A stretch of 64,000 nt of DNA from Roseiarcus sp963798015 (GCA_963798015.1 CAWCSA010000009.1:130717-194716); one strand, 5' to 3'; counted from the stretch's first letter, positions 8,992 through 17,879 are shown. Notes: a model not told the origin generated them from the letters alone. Program-made: numbers and translations.

Positions 8992-10107
8992 ATGCCCCAT
9001 CCGCCGTTTCGCGCCGATCACGTCGGAAGCTTTCTTCGTCCTGAGCGGCTGCGGGAAGCCCGTGAGAGTTTCGCCGCCGGCGGCCTGCCCGCCGACGAAC
9101 TGCACGCAATCGAGGACGCGTGCATTCGCGAAGTGGCGCGCGCCCAGGAGAACGTCGGCTTGAAGGGGATCACAGACGGCGAGTTTCGCCGCACCTTCTT
9201 CCACGTCGATTTTCTTGAGCGATTCGAAGGCGTCGAGACCCATTACGGTGAATTCGTCGCCAAATTCCGTAAGGACGATGGGACTGAGGTGGGGTTCAAG
9301 CCGCCGACCATGCACGTCGGCAGCAAGATGAAGTGGGTTGAGCCAATTCAAGGGCCCGACTTCGATTTTCTCAAGCGGGCGACGACGCGTACGCCGAAAG
9401 TCTGCATCCCGGCGCCGTCGATGTTGCACTTCCGCGGCGGGCGCGAAGCGATCAGCGAGGCGGTCTATCCGCGCCTCGAGGATTTCTACGACGATCTGAC
9501 CGCTGCCTATCGCGCCGAGATCGCCGATCTCGCGGCGAGTGGCCTTCGCTACCTGCAATTCGACGACACCAATCTTGCTTACCTCTGCGATCCCGACATT
9601 CGCGCCCGAACCAAGGCGCGCGGCGATGATCCGGATGCGCTCGTCCGGCTCTATTGCAAGCTCGTCAACGATTCGATCCGCGACCGGCCGGCCGATATGA
9701 CCGTCTGCGTCCACCTTTGCCGCGGCAATTTCAAGAGCGCCTGGGTGGCCCAGGGCGGCTACGAGCCGGTCGCAGAGATCCTGCTCAACGAGATGAAGAT
9801 CGATGGATTCTTCCTCGAATATGACGACGAGCGCTCAGGCGATTTCGCTCCGTTGCGCTTTGCGCCGAAGAGCGCGACCATCGTGCTTGGCCTCATGAGC
9901 TCAAAGAAGGCCGCGGCCGAATCGAAGGACGAGGTCAAGCGCCGCATCGATGAGGCGATCAAATATGTGCCGCTCGAACAATGCGCGCTGAGCCATCAGT
10001 GCGGCTTTTCGTCGACCGCGCATGGCAATGATCTCAGCGAGACCGATCAGTGGATCAAGCTCGCGCGCCTCGTCGAAATTGCCGAAGAGGTGTGGGGCGG
10101 GGCATAA
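8992..10107 (+). CDS. MetE-like (cobalamin-independent methionine synthase C-terminal family) protein
   Basis: The protein corresponds to the catalytic C-terminal half of cobalamin-independent methionine synthase, as in stand-alone YxjG/YxjH-type proteins. RADHVGSFLRPERLREA is the typical opening. VHLCRGNF and LEYDDERSGDFAPL are expected around the zinc and substrate site. LSHQCGFSSTAHGN supplies the C-terminal Cys ligand. It lacks the N-terminal MetE half, so the methyl donor is probably not folate triglutamate by the classical route. The ATG pair at 8989/8992 follows AGGGAG; the second has the better spacing. It lies 31 bases before the aldehyde dehydrogenase gene. Confidence 0.85.
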   Translation: MPHPPFRADHVGSFLRPERLREARESFAAGGLPADELHAIEDACIREVARAQENVGLKGITDGEFRRTFFHVDFLERFEGVETHYGEFVAKFRKDDGTEVGFKPPTMHVGSKMKWVEPIQGPDFDFLKRATTRTPKVCIPAPSMLHFRGGREAISEAVYPRLEDFYDDLTAAYRAEIADLAASGLRYLQFDDTNLAYLCDPDIRARTKARGDDPDALVRLYCKLVNDSIRDRPADMTVCVHLCRGNFKSAWVAQGGYEPVAEILLNEMKIDGFFLEYDDERSGDFAPLRFAPKSATIVLGLMSSKKAAAESKDEVKRRIDEAIKYVPLEQCALSHQCGFSSTAHGNDLSETDQWIKLARLVEIAEEVWGGA

Positions 10108-10138
10108 TCCGTCCACACGAGGCAAATGGGTTTGAGAC

Positions 10139-11614
10139 ATGATGCTGGAACGAGTTCGCACAAGCGCAAGACCGACCTGGTTCGATTCCGACAAGTGCTT
10201 CATCGACGGGCGTTGGGTCGAGCCGCAATCGGGCCAGCGCCTGCCGATCGAGGACCCGTCGCGCGGGATTGAGATCGGCGAAATCGCTCGCGGCGAGGCT
10301 GCCGATATCGATGCGGCGGTCGATGCGGCGGAGTGCGCGCTTGCAGGGGATTGGGGCAAGCTGACCGCGACCGAACGTGGGCGGCTGCTGGCGAAGCTCG
10401 CCGAACTCATCAAGGAGCGGGTGGATGAGCTTGCTCACATCGAGGCGCTCGATGTCGGCAAACCCTTGAAGCAGGGCCGCGCGGATGCGCTGGCGATGGC
10501 GCGCTACATGGAGTTTTACGGCGGCGCAGCCGACAAGGTGATGGGCGAAACCATCCCTTATCTCGACGGCTATACGGTCTACACTTTGCGTGAGCCGCAT
10601 GGGGTGACCGGACATATCGTGCCGTGGAACTATCCGATGCAGATCGCCGGACGCACCGTCGGCGCGGCGCTGGCGATGGGCAACGCTTGCGTTTTGAAGC
10701 CCGCGGAGGAAGCCTGCCTCACCTCCCTTGCGCTTGCCGAGCTCGCACGCGAGGCGGGTTTTCCGGCGGGCTCGCTCAATGTCGTGCCGGGCCTTGGCGA
10801 AGAGGCGGGCGCAGCGCTTGCCGCGCATCCCGGCGTGCGCCACCTCTCCTTCACCGGCTCGGTCACTGTGGGCGCGCTGGTGCAGGAAGCCGCGGCTCGC
10901 CACGTTGCGCCGGTGACGCTCGAACTCGGCGGCAAATCGCCGCAACTTGTGTTCGCCGACGCTGACCTTGATCGCGCCTTGCCGTTCCTGGTTAATGCAG
11001 GCATCCAGAATGCCGGCCAGACGTGCTCCGCATCCTCGCGCATTCTCGTCGAGCGCAAGATTTATGGCGAAGTCGTCGAACGCATGGCGGCGCGCTACAA
11101 GGCCCTGAAGGTCGGCCCGGCCGACGCCGATCTCGACGTCGGACCGCTCATCTCCGAGCGGCAGAAGTCGGTCGTGAACCAATTCATCGCCGAGGGCGCC
11201 GATCTGAAAACGGTTGGCACGGCCCGGATCGTCGAGGACGCGCCAAAGGGCGGATATTATGTCGCCCCAACCCTGTTCGCCGATGTCGGTCCGACGCATC
11301 GCCTGGCGCAGGAGGAAATCTTCGGGCCGGTCCAGGTCGTCATTCCCTTCGATGACGAGGCCCAGGCGGCGGCGATCGCCAATGGAACCGGCTACGGGCT
11401 TGTCGCGGGCGTCTGGACGTCCGATGGAGGTCGGCAGATGCGGCTCGCCAAGGCGCTGCGCGCAGGCCAGGTGTTCCTCAACAATTACGGCGCGGGCGGC
11501 GGCGTCGAACTGCCTTTCGGCGGCGTGGGCAAATCGGGTCATGGCCGCGAAAAGGGTTTCGAGGCGCTGTACGGTTTCTCGGCGCTGAAGACCGTTGCGG
11601 CGTGGCACGGCTGA
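10139..11614 (+). CDS. NAD(P)-dependent aldehyde dehydrogenase family protein
   Basis: This is a cytoplasmic aldehyde dehydrogenase of about 490 residues. HIVPWNYPMQIAGRTVGAA and LSFTGSVTVGALV form the cofactor site. VTLELGGKSPQLVF supplies the general-base Glu, and NAGQTCSASSRILV holds the nucleophilic Cys. LPFGGVGKSGHGREKG is the usual C-terminal signature. The sequence most resembles betaine aldehyde or gamma-(glutamylamino)butyraldehyde dehydrogenase-type members, but the substrate is unknown. It follows the MetE-like gene in the same direction and precedes a small ABM monooxygenase, so a short transcription unit is plausible. Confidence 0.9.
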   Translation: MMLERVRTSARPTWFDSDKCFIDGRWVEPQSGQRLPIEDPSRGIEIGEIARGEAADIDAAVDAAECALAGDWGKLTATERGRLLAKLAELIKERVDELAHIEALDVGKPLKQGRADALAMARYMEFYGGAADKVMGETIPYLDGYTVYTLREPHGVTGHIVPWNYPMQIAGRTVGAALAMGNACVLKPAEEACLTSLALAELAREAGFPAGSLNVVPGLGEEAGAALAAHPGVRHLSFTGSVTVGALVQEAAARHVAPVTLELGGKSPQLVFADADLDRALPFLVNAGIQNAGQTCSASSRILVERKIYGEVVERMAARYKALKVGPADADLDVGPLISERQKSVVNQFIAEGADLKTVGTARIVEDAPKGGYYVAPTLFADVGPTHRLAQEEIFGPVQVVIPFDDEAQAAAIANGTGYGLVAGVWTSDGGRQMRLAKALRAGQVFLNNYGAGGGVELPFGGVGKSGHGREKGFEALYGFSALKTVAAWHG

Positions 11615-11660
11615 GGCGGCGGGGTCGAAACGACCGGCACATAATCGAAGATAGGAAACA

Positions 11661-11960
11661 ATGATCACGATTACGGCTATAATCCGCATCCGCAAAGGTC
11701 ATGAACACACGATGTCCAAGGCGTTGCTCGAGGTCGCGGACAATGTTCGCAGGAACGAGACTGGCACTGTCGGCTTCTTCGTCTCACAAGACAACGAGGA
11801 CTCTTGCGTGTTTACGACATACGAGCGGTTTGTTGATTCGTCTGCGATGGACACCCACAACAATTCGGATGTCGTTGCGCGCTTTTTCGGCATCGCCAAA
11901 CCTATTCTCGATGGCGACGTGATCCTGAAAACCTGCACCGAAATTTCTGCCAGGACGTGA
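11661..11960 (+). CDS. Antibiotic biosynthesis monooxygenase (ABM) family protein
   Basis: This 99-residue protein has the ferredoxin-like ABM fold. It shows the N-terminal beta strand MITITAIIRIRKGHE, the helix LLEVADNVRRNETGTVGFFV, and the strand CVFTTYERFVDSSAMDTHNNS. Family members act as quinol monooxygenases, cofactor-free oxygenases or stress proteins. It lies 46 bases after the aldehyde dehydrogenase stop, so cotranscription is likely. The reaction is not predictable. Confidence 0.8.
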   Translation: MITITAIIRIRKGHEHTMSKALLEVADNVRRNETGTVGFFVSQDNEDSCVFTTYERFVDSSAMDTHNNSDVVARFFGIAKPILDGDVILKTCTEISART

Positions 11961-11994
11961 ACGCGAAGCGTCTCGGAACGAAGAGGGGATCGAA

Positions 11995-12414
11995 ATGAAT
12001 ATTCCCGTACCGCCTCTTCTAATGACCGGGTCCCTTTTTTGCCTGATCGCGTCGATCGTGACGGGCTGCGCGACGCCGCCCGAAGTCAAGCGCGACACTC
12101 TCGATGCAATGGCCTGGCGCGGGTCGGCCCTGACCGTCGTTGGCCGCCAGCACGTGGTTGACGCCGCCGCTGGCGCGGCGCCGCAGACGGTGACGCTGAT
12201 CGATGTTAATCAACGGGCGGAAGTCTTCGGCGACGCAGAACGCCGGGCGCGCGTGCTCGACCGGCGTGTGGCGAATGTGCAGAGAGAACTGCACCGCAAC
12301 GGAATTGCGCCGGAAGCGATTGGCGAGTGGCCTGGACCGGTCCTGGGCGGCGTCCAGACCTATCCGCCCGGCGAATTGCAGGAAAAGCCAATGGTGGTCA
12401 TCGCCCATTACTGA
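11995..12414 (+). CDS. Putative lipoprotein of unknown function
   Basis: A lipoprotein signal is visible: the hydrophobic MTGSLFCLIASIVTGC ends in a lipobox cysteine near residue 25, so export and lipidation are expected. The rest (about 115 residues) contains DRRVANVQRELHRNGIAPEAI. That helical stretch recalls the C-terminal helix of OmpA-like peptidoglycan-binding domains, but the upstream strands of that domain are not convincing. No function is assigned. GGGG and GAGG-like bases precede ATG 11995, supporting the start. It is in line with the ABM gene, 34 bases downstream. Confidence 0.65.
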   Translation: MNIPVPPLLMTGSLFCLIASIVTGCATPPEVKRDTLDAMAWRGSALTVVGRQHVVDAAAGAAPQTVTLIDVNQRAEVFGDAERRARVLDRRVANVQRELHRNGIAPEAIGEWPGPVLGGVQTYPPGELQEKPMVVIAHY

Positions 12415-12606
12415 CGGCCGCCATGCGGGCCGATCCGTGCTAGACGATGCTCGCGGACTCACCGCCTCATGCCTCGAGGTGGCTCCGTGCAAGCGGAGCC
12501 CTCGAAGGCAGGTCGGCTCGACGTTTGTGCTGGCTGGTTTCGTCCTTCGAGGCCGCTTCACGGCGCCTTAAGGCACGACGTCCGCAGTTATTGAGGGGGA
12601 AATCGC

Positions 12607-13056
12607 GTGAATCCGATCGTCGTGGTCCTGAACGGCCCCAATCTCAATCTGCTCGGCAACCGCGAGCCCGAGATCTATGGCCGCGAGACGCTCGCCGACA
12701 TCGAGGCGGACTGCCGGCGCATCGCCAAGGAGGTCGGGCTTGCAGTCGAGTGCCATCAGAGCAATCGCGAGTACGAGCTCATCGATTGGATTCACGCCGC
12801 CCGCACGCGCGCAGCCGGCATCGTCATCAATCCCGCCGCCTTCACTCATACGTCGGTTGCCATCCTCGACGCGCTGAACGCCTTCGAAGGGCCGATCATC
12901 GAGGTGCATATTTCCAATGTGCACAAACGTGAGGCTTTCCGACATCATTCGTTTGTCTCAAGCGTCGCGGCAGGGGTGATCGTCGGCTGCGGGACCCAAG
13001 GCTACGCGTTCGCGCTTCAGAGAATCGCCAAGCTGATCGGCACGCCGGAGCGGTGA
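12607..13056 (+). CDS. aroQ: Type II 3-dehydroquinate dehydratase
   Basis: AroQ catalyses the third step of the shikimate pathway, 3-dehydroquinate to 3-dehydroshikimate, as a cytoplasmic dodecamer. The active-site elements are present: VLNGPNLNLLGNREPEIYG (Arg and catalytic Tyr), INPAAFTHTSVAILDAL (Asn and substrate loop), and IEVHISNVHKREAFRHHS (general-acid His). Length is 149 residues, typical for type II. The start is GTG 12607, preceded by GAGGGGGAA. The kdgT gene follows in the same direction after 33 bases. Confidence 0.95.
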   Translation: MNPIVVVLNGPNLNLLGNREPEIYGRETLADIEADCRRIAKEVGLAVECHQSNREYELIDWIHAARTRAAGIVINPAAFTHTSVAILDALNAFEGPIIEVHISNVHKREAFRHHSFVSSVAAGVIVGCGTQGYAFALQRIAKLIGTPER

Positions 13057-13089
13057 TCCTGGCTGGCATGAAACCAGAGGGAGCGCAGG

Positions 13090-14103
13090 GTGAGAATCAA
13101 GGAGACCATCGACAAACTTCCAGGCGGCCTGATGCTGGCGCCGCTGCTGCTCGGCGCGCTTTGCAAGACCTTTGCTCCGAACGCTCCCGTTTATTTCAAG
13201 GGCTTCACCCAGGGGATCATGACCGGCGTCATTCCGATCCTGGCCGTGTGGTTCTTCTGCATGGGATCGTCGATCAAGCTTAGCGCGACTGGGACCGTCC
13301 TGCGAAAGTCCGGCACGCTCGTGCTGACCAAGTTCTTCGCCGCCTGGGCGATCGTGCTCGTCGCTTCGCGGTTCATCCCGCCGGAGGGCATTCAGAGCGG
13401 CTTCTTCGCCGGCCTGTCGATCCTCGCCATCGTCTGCGCCGTCGATATGACGAACGGCGGTCTCTACGCATCGCTGATGCAAACCTACGGCACGAAAGAG
13501 GAAGCCGGGGCTTTCGTGCTGACCTCGATCGAGTCCGGACCCTTGATGAGCATGATCATCCTCGGCGCGTCCGGGGCGGCGCATTTCGAACCGCAGGTCT
13601 TTGTCGGCGCCGTGCTCCCGTTCCTGGTCGGCTTCGCGCTCGGCAATCTCGATCTCAAGCTCAGAGAGTTTTTCGCCCCCGGCGGCGTGTTGATGATCCC
13701 CTTCTTCGCCTTCGCGCTCGGCAACACCATCGATCTGCACTCTCTTCTCTCGCCGCTCGCGGGCCTCGGCGTCGTGCTTGCCCTCTCCGTCATTCTACTG
13801 ACTGGCGTGCCGCTCATCATTGCCGACAAGCTGATCGGCCGCGGCACGGGGACAGCCGGCATCGCCGCCTCCTCCACGGCCGGAGCGGCGGCGGCCAACC
13901 CTGTGGCGATCGCGGCCGTCGCTCCGCAATTTGCGCCTGCGGTGCCGCAGGCGACGGTGCTTGTGGCGATCTGCATCGTCGTCACATCGATTGTCGTGCC
14001 GATCCTCACCGGTCTTTGGTACCGACGTTTCGGCCGGGGCGCGGCCGAGCGCATGGGCACGGACAGCCCAGGGCCTGCGCTGCAGTTGCATCCCGCGGAC
14101 TAG
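13090..14103 (+). CDS. kdgT: 2-keto-3-deoxygluconate permease
   Basis: This KdgT-family cytoplasmic-membrane protein is expected to import 2-keto-3-deoxygluconate by proton symport. About ten hydrophobic segments are present. Family-specific stretches are FKGFTQGIMTGVIPILAVW, CAVDMTNGGLYASLMQTYG and GTAGIAASSTAGAAAANP. The C-terminus is slightly extended. The start is GTG 13090, preceded by GAGGGAGCGCAGG. No kdgK or kdgA gene is in the window, so the catabolic partner lies elsewhere. A terminator-like hairpin follows the gene. Confidence 0.88.
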   Translation: MRIKETIDKLPGGLMLAPLLLGALCKTFAPNAPVYFKGFTQGIMTGVIPILAVWFFCMGSSIKLSATGTVLRKSGTLVLTKFFAAWAIVLVASRFIPPEGIQSGFFAGLSILAIVCAVDMTNGGLYASLMQTYGTKEEAGAFVLTSIESGPLMSMIILGASGAAHFEPQVFVGAVLPFLVGFALGNLDLKLREFFAPGGVLMIPFFAFALGNTIDLHSLLSPLAGLGVVLALSVILLTGVPLIIADKLIGRGTGTAGIAASSTAGAAAANPVAIAAVAPQFAPAVPQATVLVAICIVVTSIVVPILTGLWYRRFGRGAAERMGTDSPGPALQLHPAD

Positions 14104-14171
14104 TGAAGAATGCCATTTCGCTGAATCGGGCATTGTAGACGCTGTCGTTGACAGCGTCGCCGCGCTCCAAA

Positions 14172-14198
14172 GGGCGTTCGGAACAACGCCCGTCTTTT
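14172..14198 (+). terminator. Rho-independent terminator after kdgT
   Basis: GGGCGTT and AACGCCC form a 7-bp stem around a 6-base loop, followed by GTCTTTT. A second perfect hairpin, GACGCTGTC-GTT-GACAGCGTC, lies just upstream at 14138-14158. The pair separates convergent kdgT and the O-methyltransferase gene and could serve both directions. Confidence 0.6.
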
Positions 14199-14244
14199 AA
14201 CGCGCTACGGAGCGCGGCCACAATTGAGCGCGACGCGGCGCGTT

Positions 14245-14913
14245 TCAACTCACAATGGCGAGCGCAAAGCCGTCCCAGCCCTTGGCGCCGACGGTCTGGA
14301 TCGCGGTCGCGCTCAACCGTGGCTCCCGCGCCATCAGTTCGAACATGCGGCGCACGCCGACGACGTCCGGGCTGCGGCTCGCCACCTCGACCACTTCGCC
14401 CCCCCGCACCACATTGTCGATCATTATCGTTGTTCCTGGCCGGGAAAGGCGCAGGGCCCATTCAAGATAGGCCCCATTATTCGTCTTGTCCGCGTCGATG
14501 AAGACAAAGTCGAACGGCCCAAGCTCCTCGGCTTCGATCTTGGGCAGGGTCGTGAGCGCTGCGCCAGTTCTGATCTCGACCTTGTCGCCAAGGCCGGCCT
14601 GGGCGACGTTTCGGCGCGCGACATCGGCGTGTCTGGCGCTTACTTCAAGGGTGATGAGCCGGCCGTCGTCAGGCAAGGCGCGCGCCAGCCAGATCGTCGA
14701 ATAGCCGCCGAGGGTCCCGATCTCGAGCGCTTTGCGTGCGCCTGACATGCGCGCAAGCAGATGGATCAGCTTGCCCTGCGGCGCGGAGACGTCGATCGAC
14801 GGCAGCCTGGCGGCGGCGTTTGCCGCGAGCGTCGCCTCAAGGGCCACATCCGATCCGATCAGCGTCTCGGCAAAATAAGAATCGACCTCGGCCCAGCGGC
14901 GCTCGTTCGTCAA
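14245..14913 (-). CDS. O-methyltransferase, class I SAM-dependent (CCoAOMT-like)
   Basis: This cytoplasmic SAM-dependent O-methyltransferase belongs to the cation-dependent family related to caffeoyl-CoA and catechol O-methyltransferases. KALEIGTLGGYSTIWLARAL is the SAM-binding motif I. PFDFVFIDADKTNNGAYLEW and IMIDNVVRGGEV provide the metal-binding Asp/Asn residues. At 222 residues it has normal length. The next gene on the strand, a SnoaL-like protein, lies upstream, 37 bases away, and cobT lies upstream of that, so all three may share a transcript. The substrate is unknown. Confidence 0.9.
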   Translation of the reverse strand: MTNERRWAEVDSYFAETLIGSDVALEATLAANAAARLPSIDVSAPQGKLIHLLARMSGARKALEIGTLGGYSTIWLARALPDDGRLITLEVSARHADVARRNVAQAGLGDKVEIRTGAALTTLPKIEAEELGPFDFVFIDADKTNNGAYLEWALRLSRPGTTIMIDNVVRGGEVVEVASRSPDVVGVRRMFELMAREPRLSATAIQTVGAKGWDGFALAIVS

Positions 14914-14950
14914 CTGTCATCTCCTCAGTTGCCCGACCCTTGCCGCGAAC

Positions 14951-15343
14951 TCACATTTGTTCCGGCATAACCAGGTTGGCGTCACGGGCGATGCGCCAGC
15001 GGCCGTCGGCCTCCTTGCGCAAAACGCTCATCGCGTATCCCGACATGCGCTTCGGCGCCTGACCCGGAGGCGTAAGCTCGACCCGAACATGGTTACGGAT
15101 GTAAGCCCGCGGACCGAAGACCTCGATCTCCTGCACCTCGGCGCGGGCGTCAATCGCGACGCTCTTCATGCGTTCGCTGTCGGCCGCGAACTCCGCCTTT
15201 CCAAACGGCGCGCGGCCGGGCGTCATGAAGACAACGTCGTCGGTCATCATGTCCATAAGCGCAGGGAGATCGTGAGCCATGCTGGCCGCGATCCAGGAAT
15301 CGACAAGCGCGCGGATCTGGCGCGTGTCCTCGTCGGCGCTCAA
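14951..15343 (-). CDS. SgcJ/EcaC-type SnoaL-like (NTF2-fold) protein
   Basis: This small NTF2-fold protein of the DUF4440/SnoaL-like group has the usual opening IRALVDSWIAASMAHDLPAL, then MTDDVVFMTPGRAPFGKAEF and a terminal DGRWRIARDANL. Members are often annotated as oxidoreductase-like or stress proteins, and no reaction can be inferred. Its ATG overlaps the cobT stop by 4 bases, indicating translational coupling to cobT. Confidence 0.8.
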   Translation of the reverse strand: MSADEDTRQIRALVDSWIAASMAHDLPALMDMMTDDVVFMTPGRAPFGKAEFAADSERMKSVAIDARAEVQEIEVFGPRAYIRNHVRVELTPPGQAPKRMSGYAMSVLRKEADGRWRIARDANLVMPEQM

Positions 15344-16362
15344 GGTTCTTCCTTCCCGGCGACGCCGGCTTCCTCAAACGTCGCCATGCCGTTGTGGCAG
15401 GCGACGGCCGCCTTCACGATTCCAACCGCGAGCGCGGCGCCCGACCCCTCGCCGAGCCGCATTCCGAAATCGAGCAGGGGCGTCTTGCCGATCAGCTTCA
15501 AAGCATGCCGATGCGCGCGCTCGGCCGAGACGTGTGCAGCGAGGCAATGGTCGAGAGCGGAATCGTCGAGAGCGAGCAGCACCGCTGCCGCCGAGCACAC
15601 CACGAAGCCGTCGAGCAATACCGGCGTTCTGCGCATGCGCGCGGCGAGGATCGCGCCTGCGATCGCTGCAGTTTCGCGGCCCCCAAGGCGCGCCAAAATC
15701 TGGAGCGGATCGTCGAGATACGCCTTATGGCGCGCGACCGCGGCGCGCACGGCGTCGGCTTTGCGCCTCAGGCCCTCGTCGTCCACGCCGGTGCCCCGGC
15801 CGACCCAATCCTCAGCCTGCCCGCCATAGAGCGCATGATAGATCGCTGCGGCGGAAGTCGTATTGCCGATGCCCATCTCGCCGAGCACGAGCAGGTCGGG
15901 CTCGGAGGCGAGCGCCTCCATTCCGAAGGCTATCGTCGCCGCGCAGCTTTTTTCGTCGAGCGCCGGCTCCTGGGTCATATCCCCGGTCGGCTTCTCCAGC
16001 GCCAGTTCGTACACTTTGAGGGAGAGATCGAACGTCTTGCAGATCTGGTTGATCGCCGCGCCGCCCGCCTGAAAATTCGCGACCATCGCCTGCGTCACTG
16101 ACGCCGGAAAGGCGGAGACACCCTGCGCGACGACGCCATGATTGCCAGCGAATACCGCGACCAGCGGCCGATCGACATGCGGCCACGCCGATCCCTGCCA
16201 GGCCGCCATCCACTCGGAAATCTCCTCGAGCCGCCCGAGCGAACCGGAGGGCTTGGTCAATTGCCCCTCGCGCTCGCTCGCGGCCGCACGGGCGGCGTCG
16301 TCCGCTTTCGGCATTTTGCGCATGAGATCGCGGATGTCGTCGAAAGGGCGGATAGCGGTCAC
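15340..16362 (-). CDS. cobT: Nicotinate-nucleotide--dimethylbenzimidazole phosphoribosyltransferase
   Basis: CobT activates the lower ligand 5,6-dimethylbenzimidazole to alpha-ribazole phosphate in the nucleotide-loop assembly of cobalamin. The signature regions are present: LTKPSGSLGRLEEISEWMA, VFAGNHGVVAQGVSAFP, LGEMGIGNTTSAAAIYHAL, and LLDFGMRLGEGSGAALAV, where the Glu matches the family's catalytic base. GTG 16362 is preferred over the in-frame start at 16383 because GGAG lies 6 bases upstream. Length is 340 residues, normal. No other cob genes and no B12-box-like sequence are seen nearby. Confidence 0.94.
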   Translation of the reverse strand: MTAIRPFDDIRDLMRKMPKADDAARAAASEREGQLTKPSGSLGRLEEISEWMAAWQGSAWPHVDRPLVAVFAGNHGVVAQGVSAFPASVTQAMVANFQAGGAAINQICKTFDLSLKVYELALEKPTGDMTQEPALDEKSCAATIAFGMEALASEPDLLVLGEMGIGNTTSAAAIYHALYGGQAEDWVGRGTGVDDEGLRRKADAVRAAVARHKAYLDDPLQILARLGGRETAAIAGAILAARMRRTPVLLDGFVVCSAAAVLLALDDSALDHCLAAHVSAERAHRHALKLIGKTPLLDFGMRLGEGSGAALAVGIVKAAVACHNGMATFEEAGVAGKEEP

Positions 16363-16759
16363 GATCGTCTCCAGGAGGATCAACCGCTATAGTCGATGTT
16401 GCCCTGCATTGGAAAAAAGTTGATTGGCCAAATCGTTGGTGGGTTCAAGAGCCTAGGCCAGCGATCGACGACGTGGACCCTAGCTCGGCGCTTGCAGTCT
16501 ATGACGCGTGACAGGCAACGCTCGTCGCAATGGGCGCCATGTCGAGATTTTGCTTCTGGACGCCGGTCGTTCGACGTCTATCGCCGCTCGGCGATCGGGG
16601 GCCACGGTTTTCCCACGTTTCATTTTTGGATCGCTCCCTCCGGAGTTGATCCGGCGGGAGCGACGGCGGCCGTCGACTTTGATAGCCTATTGAGAATGAT
16701 GATGCCTACGCGCCGCCCGTCTCATGCGCCTCGGCCGCGGTCGGGAGTGGAGTTCCCTT
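16363..16759. other. Intergenic stretch without a recognised gene
   Basis: About 400 bases lie between the start of cobT and the end of the small secreted protein gene. The reading frames are short or compositionally poor and none resembles a known family. I see no tRNA, no riboswitch core and no repeat. It presumably holds the cobT promoter. Confidence 0.5.
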
Positions 16760-16963
16760 CTATTTGTAGCTGTCAGGATCGTTCATACATTTCTTCCACT
16801 CGCCCTTATTTGCCGCCCCCGTCAAATTCTTCGGCATGATTTTGCTTTGACATTGCGAACGCTGTTGGACCGAAAGCGGGTTGTTTTTGCTGCACAGCGA
16901 GCAAGCCTGACTTGCATTCACAATGAACATTGCCGCTGCAATTGCGATCGATATTCGTAACAT
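16760..16963 (-). CDS. Small exported Cys-containing protein, weakly PsiF-like
   Basis: This 67-residue protein has a clear Sec signal peptide (MLRISIAIAAAMFIVNASQA) and a short mature part with four cysteines. The pattern QQRSQCQSKI...LTG...GEWKKCMND recalls the PsiF repeat (a Cys-helix-Leu-Gly-Phe/Trp-Met-Cys arrangement), but the match is weak. It is probably periplasmic. AAGGAG lies 7 bases before ATG 16963, which settles the start. Its base composition is noticeably more AT-rich than its neighbours, suggesting either transfer or a relaxed small gene. Confidence 0.6.
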   Translation of the reverse strand: MLRISIAIAAAMFIVNASQACSLCSKNNPLSVQQRSQCQSKIMPKNLTGAANKGEWKKCMNDPDSYK

Positions 16964-17129
16964 GAAAATTCTCCTTGCCGGAGTTGCTACGTTCTCCAGA
17001 GTAAGTATGTGATCATTTCCTGTCAACTCGAATTTATACCGTACCGCGCTTCGTCCTCAGGAATGTCCTTTCACCGATTCTCTCGGAGGACGGAGCCGGA
17101 CGGCTATAGTCATGGGGGCCCAATACGCG

Positions 17130-17364
17130 CGGTTCTTTGCGATCAATTCGAGGGGATTGCCGCGCTGTGGACGGGCGAGACGGCGGAGCCAATTCCAGCC
17201 GACGATCCGATCGTACGTCGGCGCCGCTTCGGTCGGCGACACGGATTATCTGACCGCCGCAGCCTCGAAAAGCGGTGCTGCGCGAGGCCGGCTTTCAAAT
17301 CGGAGGCACAGAAATTATGCTGCCCGGGATCACGATGCTGACCAGAGCGAGCAAACCGGCCTGA
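17130..17364 (+). pseudogene. Possible remnant of a SAM-dependent methyltransferase
   Basis: The 427 bases between the PsiF-like gene and the peroxiredoxin contain no intact gene. In one frame the last part reads AVLREAGFQIGGTEIMLPG and ends with a stop at about 17364. This resembles the C-terminal strand-turn of type-11 methyltransferases. A neighbouring frame contributes TDRRSLEK just before it, as expected if a frameshift separated the parts. The rest of a methyltransferase, including motif I, is not found. Confidence 0.25.
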
Positions 17365-17390
17365 GGCGGTGCTCAGTCCGGACCGGACGC

Positions 17391-17879
17391 CTACTTCATC
17401 TGCTCCAAGAGATGCGCGGCGCTGGAAACGTCTGCCTCGCCCGGCTTGGGCTCGATGTTCAGCTGTTTGACCACCCCGTCCTCCACCAGCATCGCATAGC
17501 GTTTGGAGCGCACGCCCAAGCCCCCGGCGGACGCATCGAAGTCGAGGCCAAGAGCCTTGGCGAAGTCGCCGCCGCCGTCGGCGAGAAAATCGATATGGCC
17601 CTTGGAGCCAGTCGCGTCCGACCAGGCCTGGAGCACGTAATGGTCGTTGACCGCAGTCATGGCGATCACGTCGACGCCCTTGGCCTTGAACGCCGCCTCG
17701 CTGACGATGAAGCCGGGCAGGTGGTTCTTGTGACAGGTCGGGGTGAAGGCGCCCGGCAAGCCGAACATCACGATTGTCTTGCCAGCGAAATAATCCTTCG
17801 TTTCCACCGGCTTTGGCCCATCGGGGGTCACCAAACGCACTGGGACGTTGGGCAGGTGATCGCCGACTTTGATGGTCAT
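17391..17879 (-). CDS. Peroxiredoxin, Prx5-type, single cysteine
   Basis: This thiol peroxidase of the Prx5/redoxin branch reduces hydrogen peroxide and organic hydroperoxides in the cytoplasm. The active site PGAFTPTCHKNHLPGF contains the peroxidatic Cys at about residue 49. It is the only Cys in the 162-residue protein, so it must work as a 1-Cys enzyme reduced by glutaredoxin, glutathione or another partner. ATG 17879 matches family N-termini (MTIKVGDHLPNV). The DsbD N-domain protein lies upstream on the same strand, with a 125-base gap. Confidence 0.9.
   Translation of the reverse strand: MTIKVGDHLPNVPVRLVTPDGPKPVETKDYFAGKTIVMFGLPGAFTPTCHKNHLPGFIVSEAAFKAKGVDVIAMTAVNDHYVLQAWSDATGSKGHIDFLADGGGDFAKALGLDFDASAGGLGVRSKRYAMLVEDGVVKQLNIEPKPGEADVSSAAHLLEQMK

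Noticed and set aside
10055..11695. Very long open frame on the minus strand opposite the aldehyde dehydrogenase
   Set aside because: It is antisense to a well-recognised enzyme, has no family resemblance, and has the Arg/His-rich composition typical of GC-rich shadow frames.
16363..16500. Cobalamin riboswitch before cobT
   Set aside because: No B12-box-like sequence and no conserved core are visible upstream of the gene.
16396..16839. Open frame between cobT and the PsiF-like gene
   Set aside because: There is no ribosome site, no recognised domain, and it overlaps the small secreted protein gene on the other strand.
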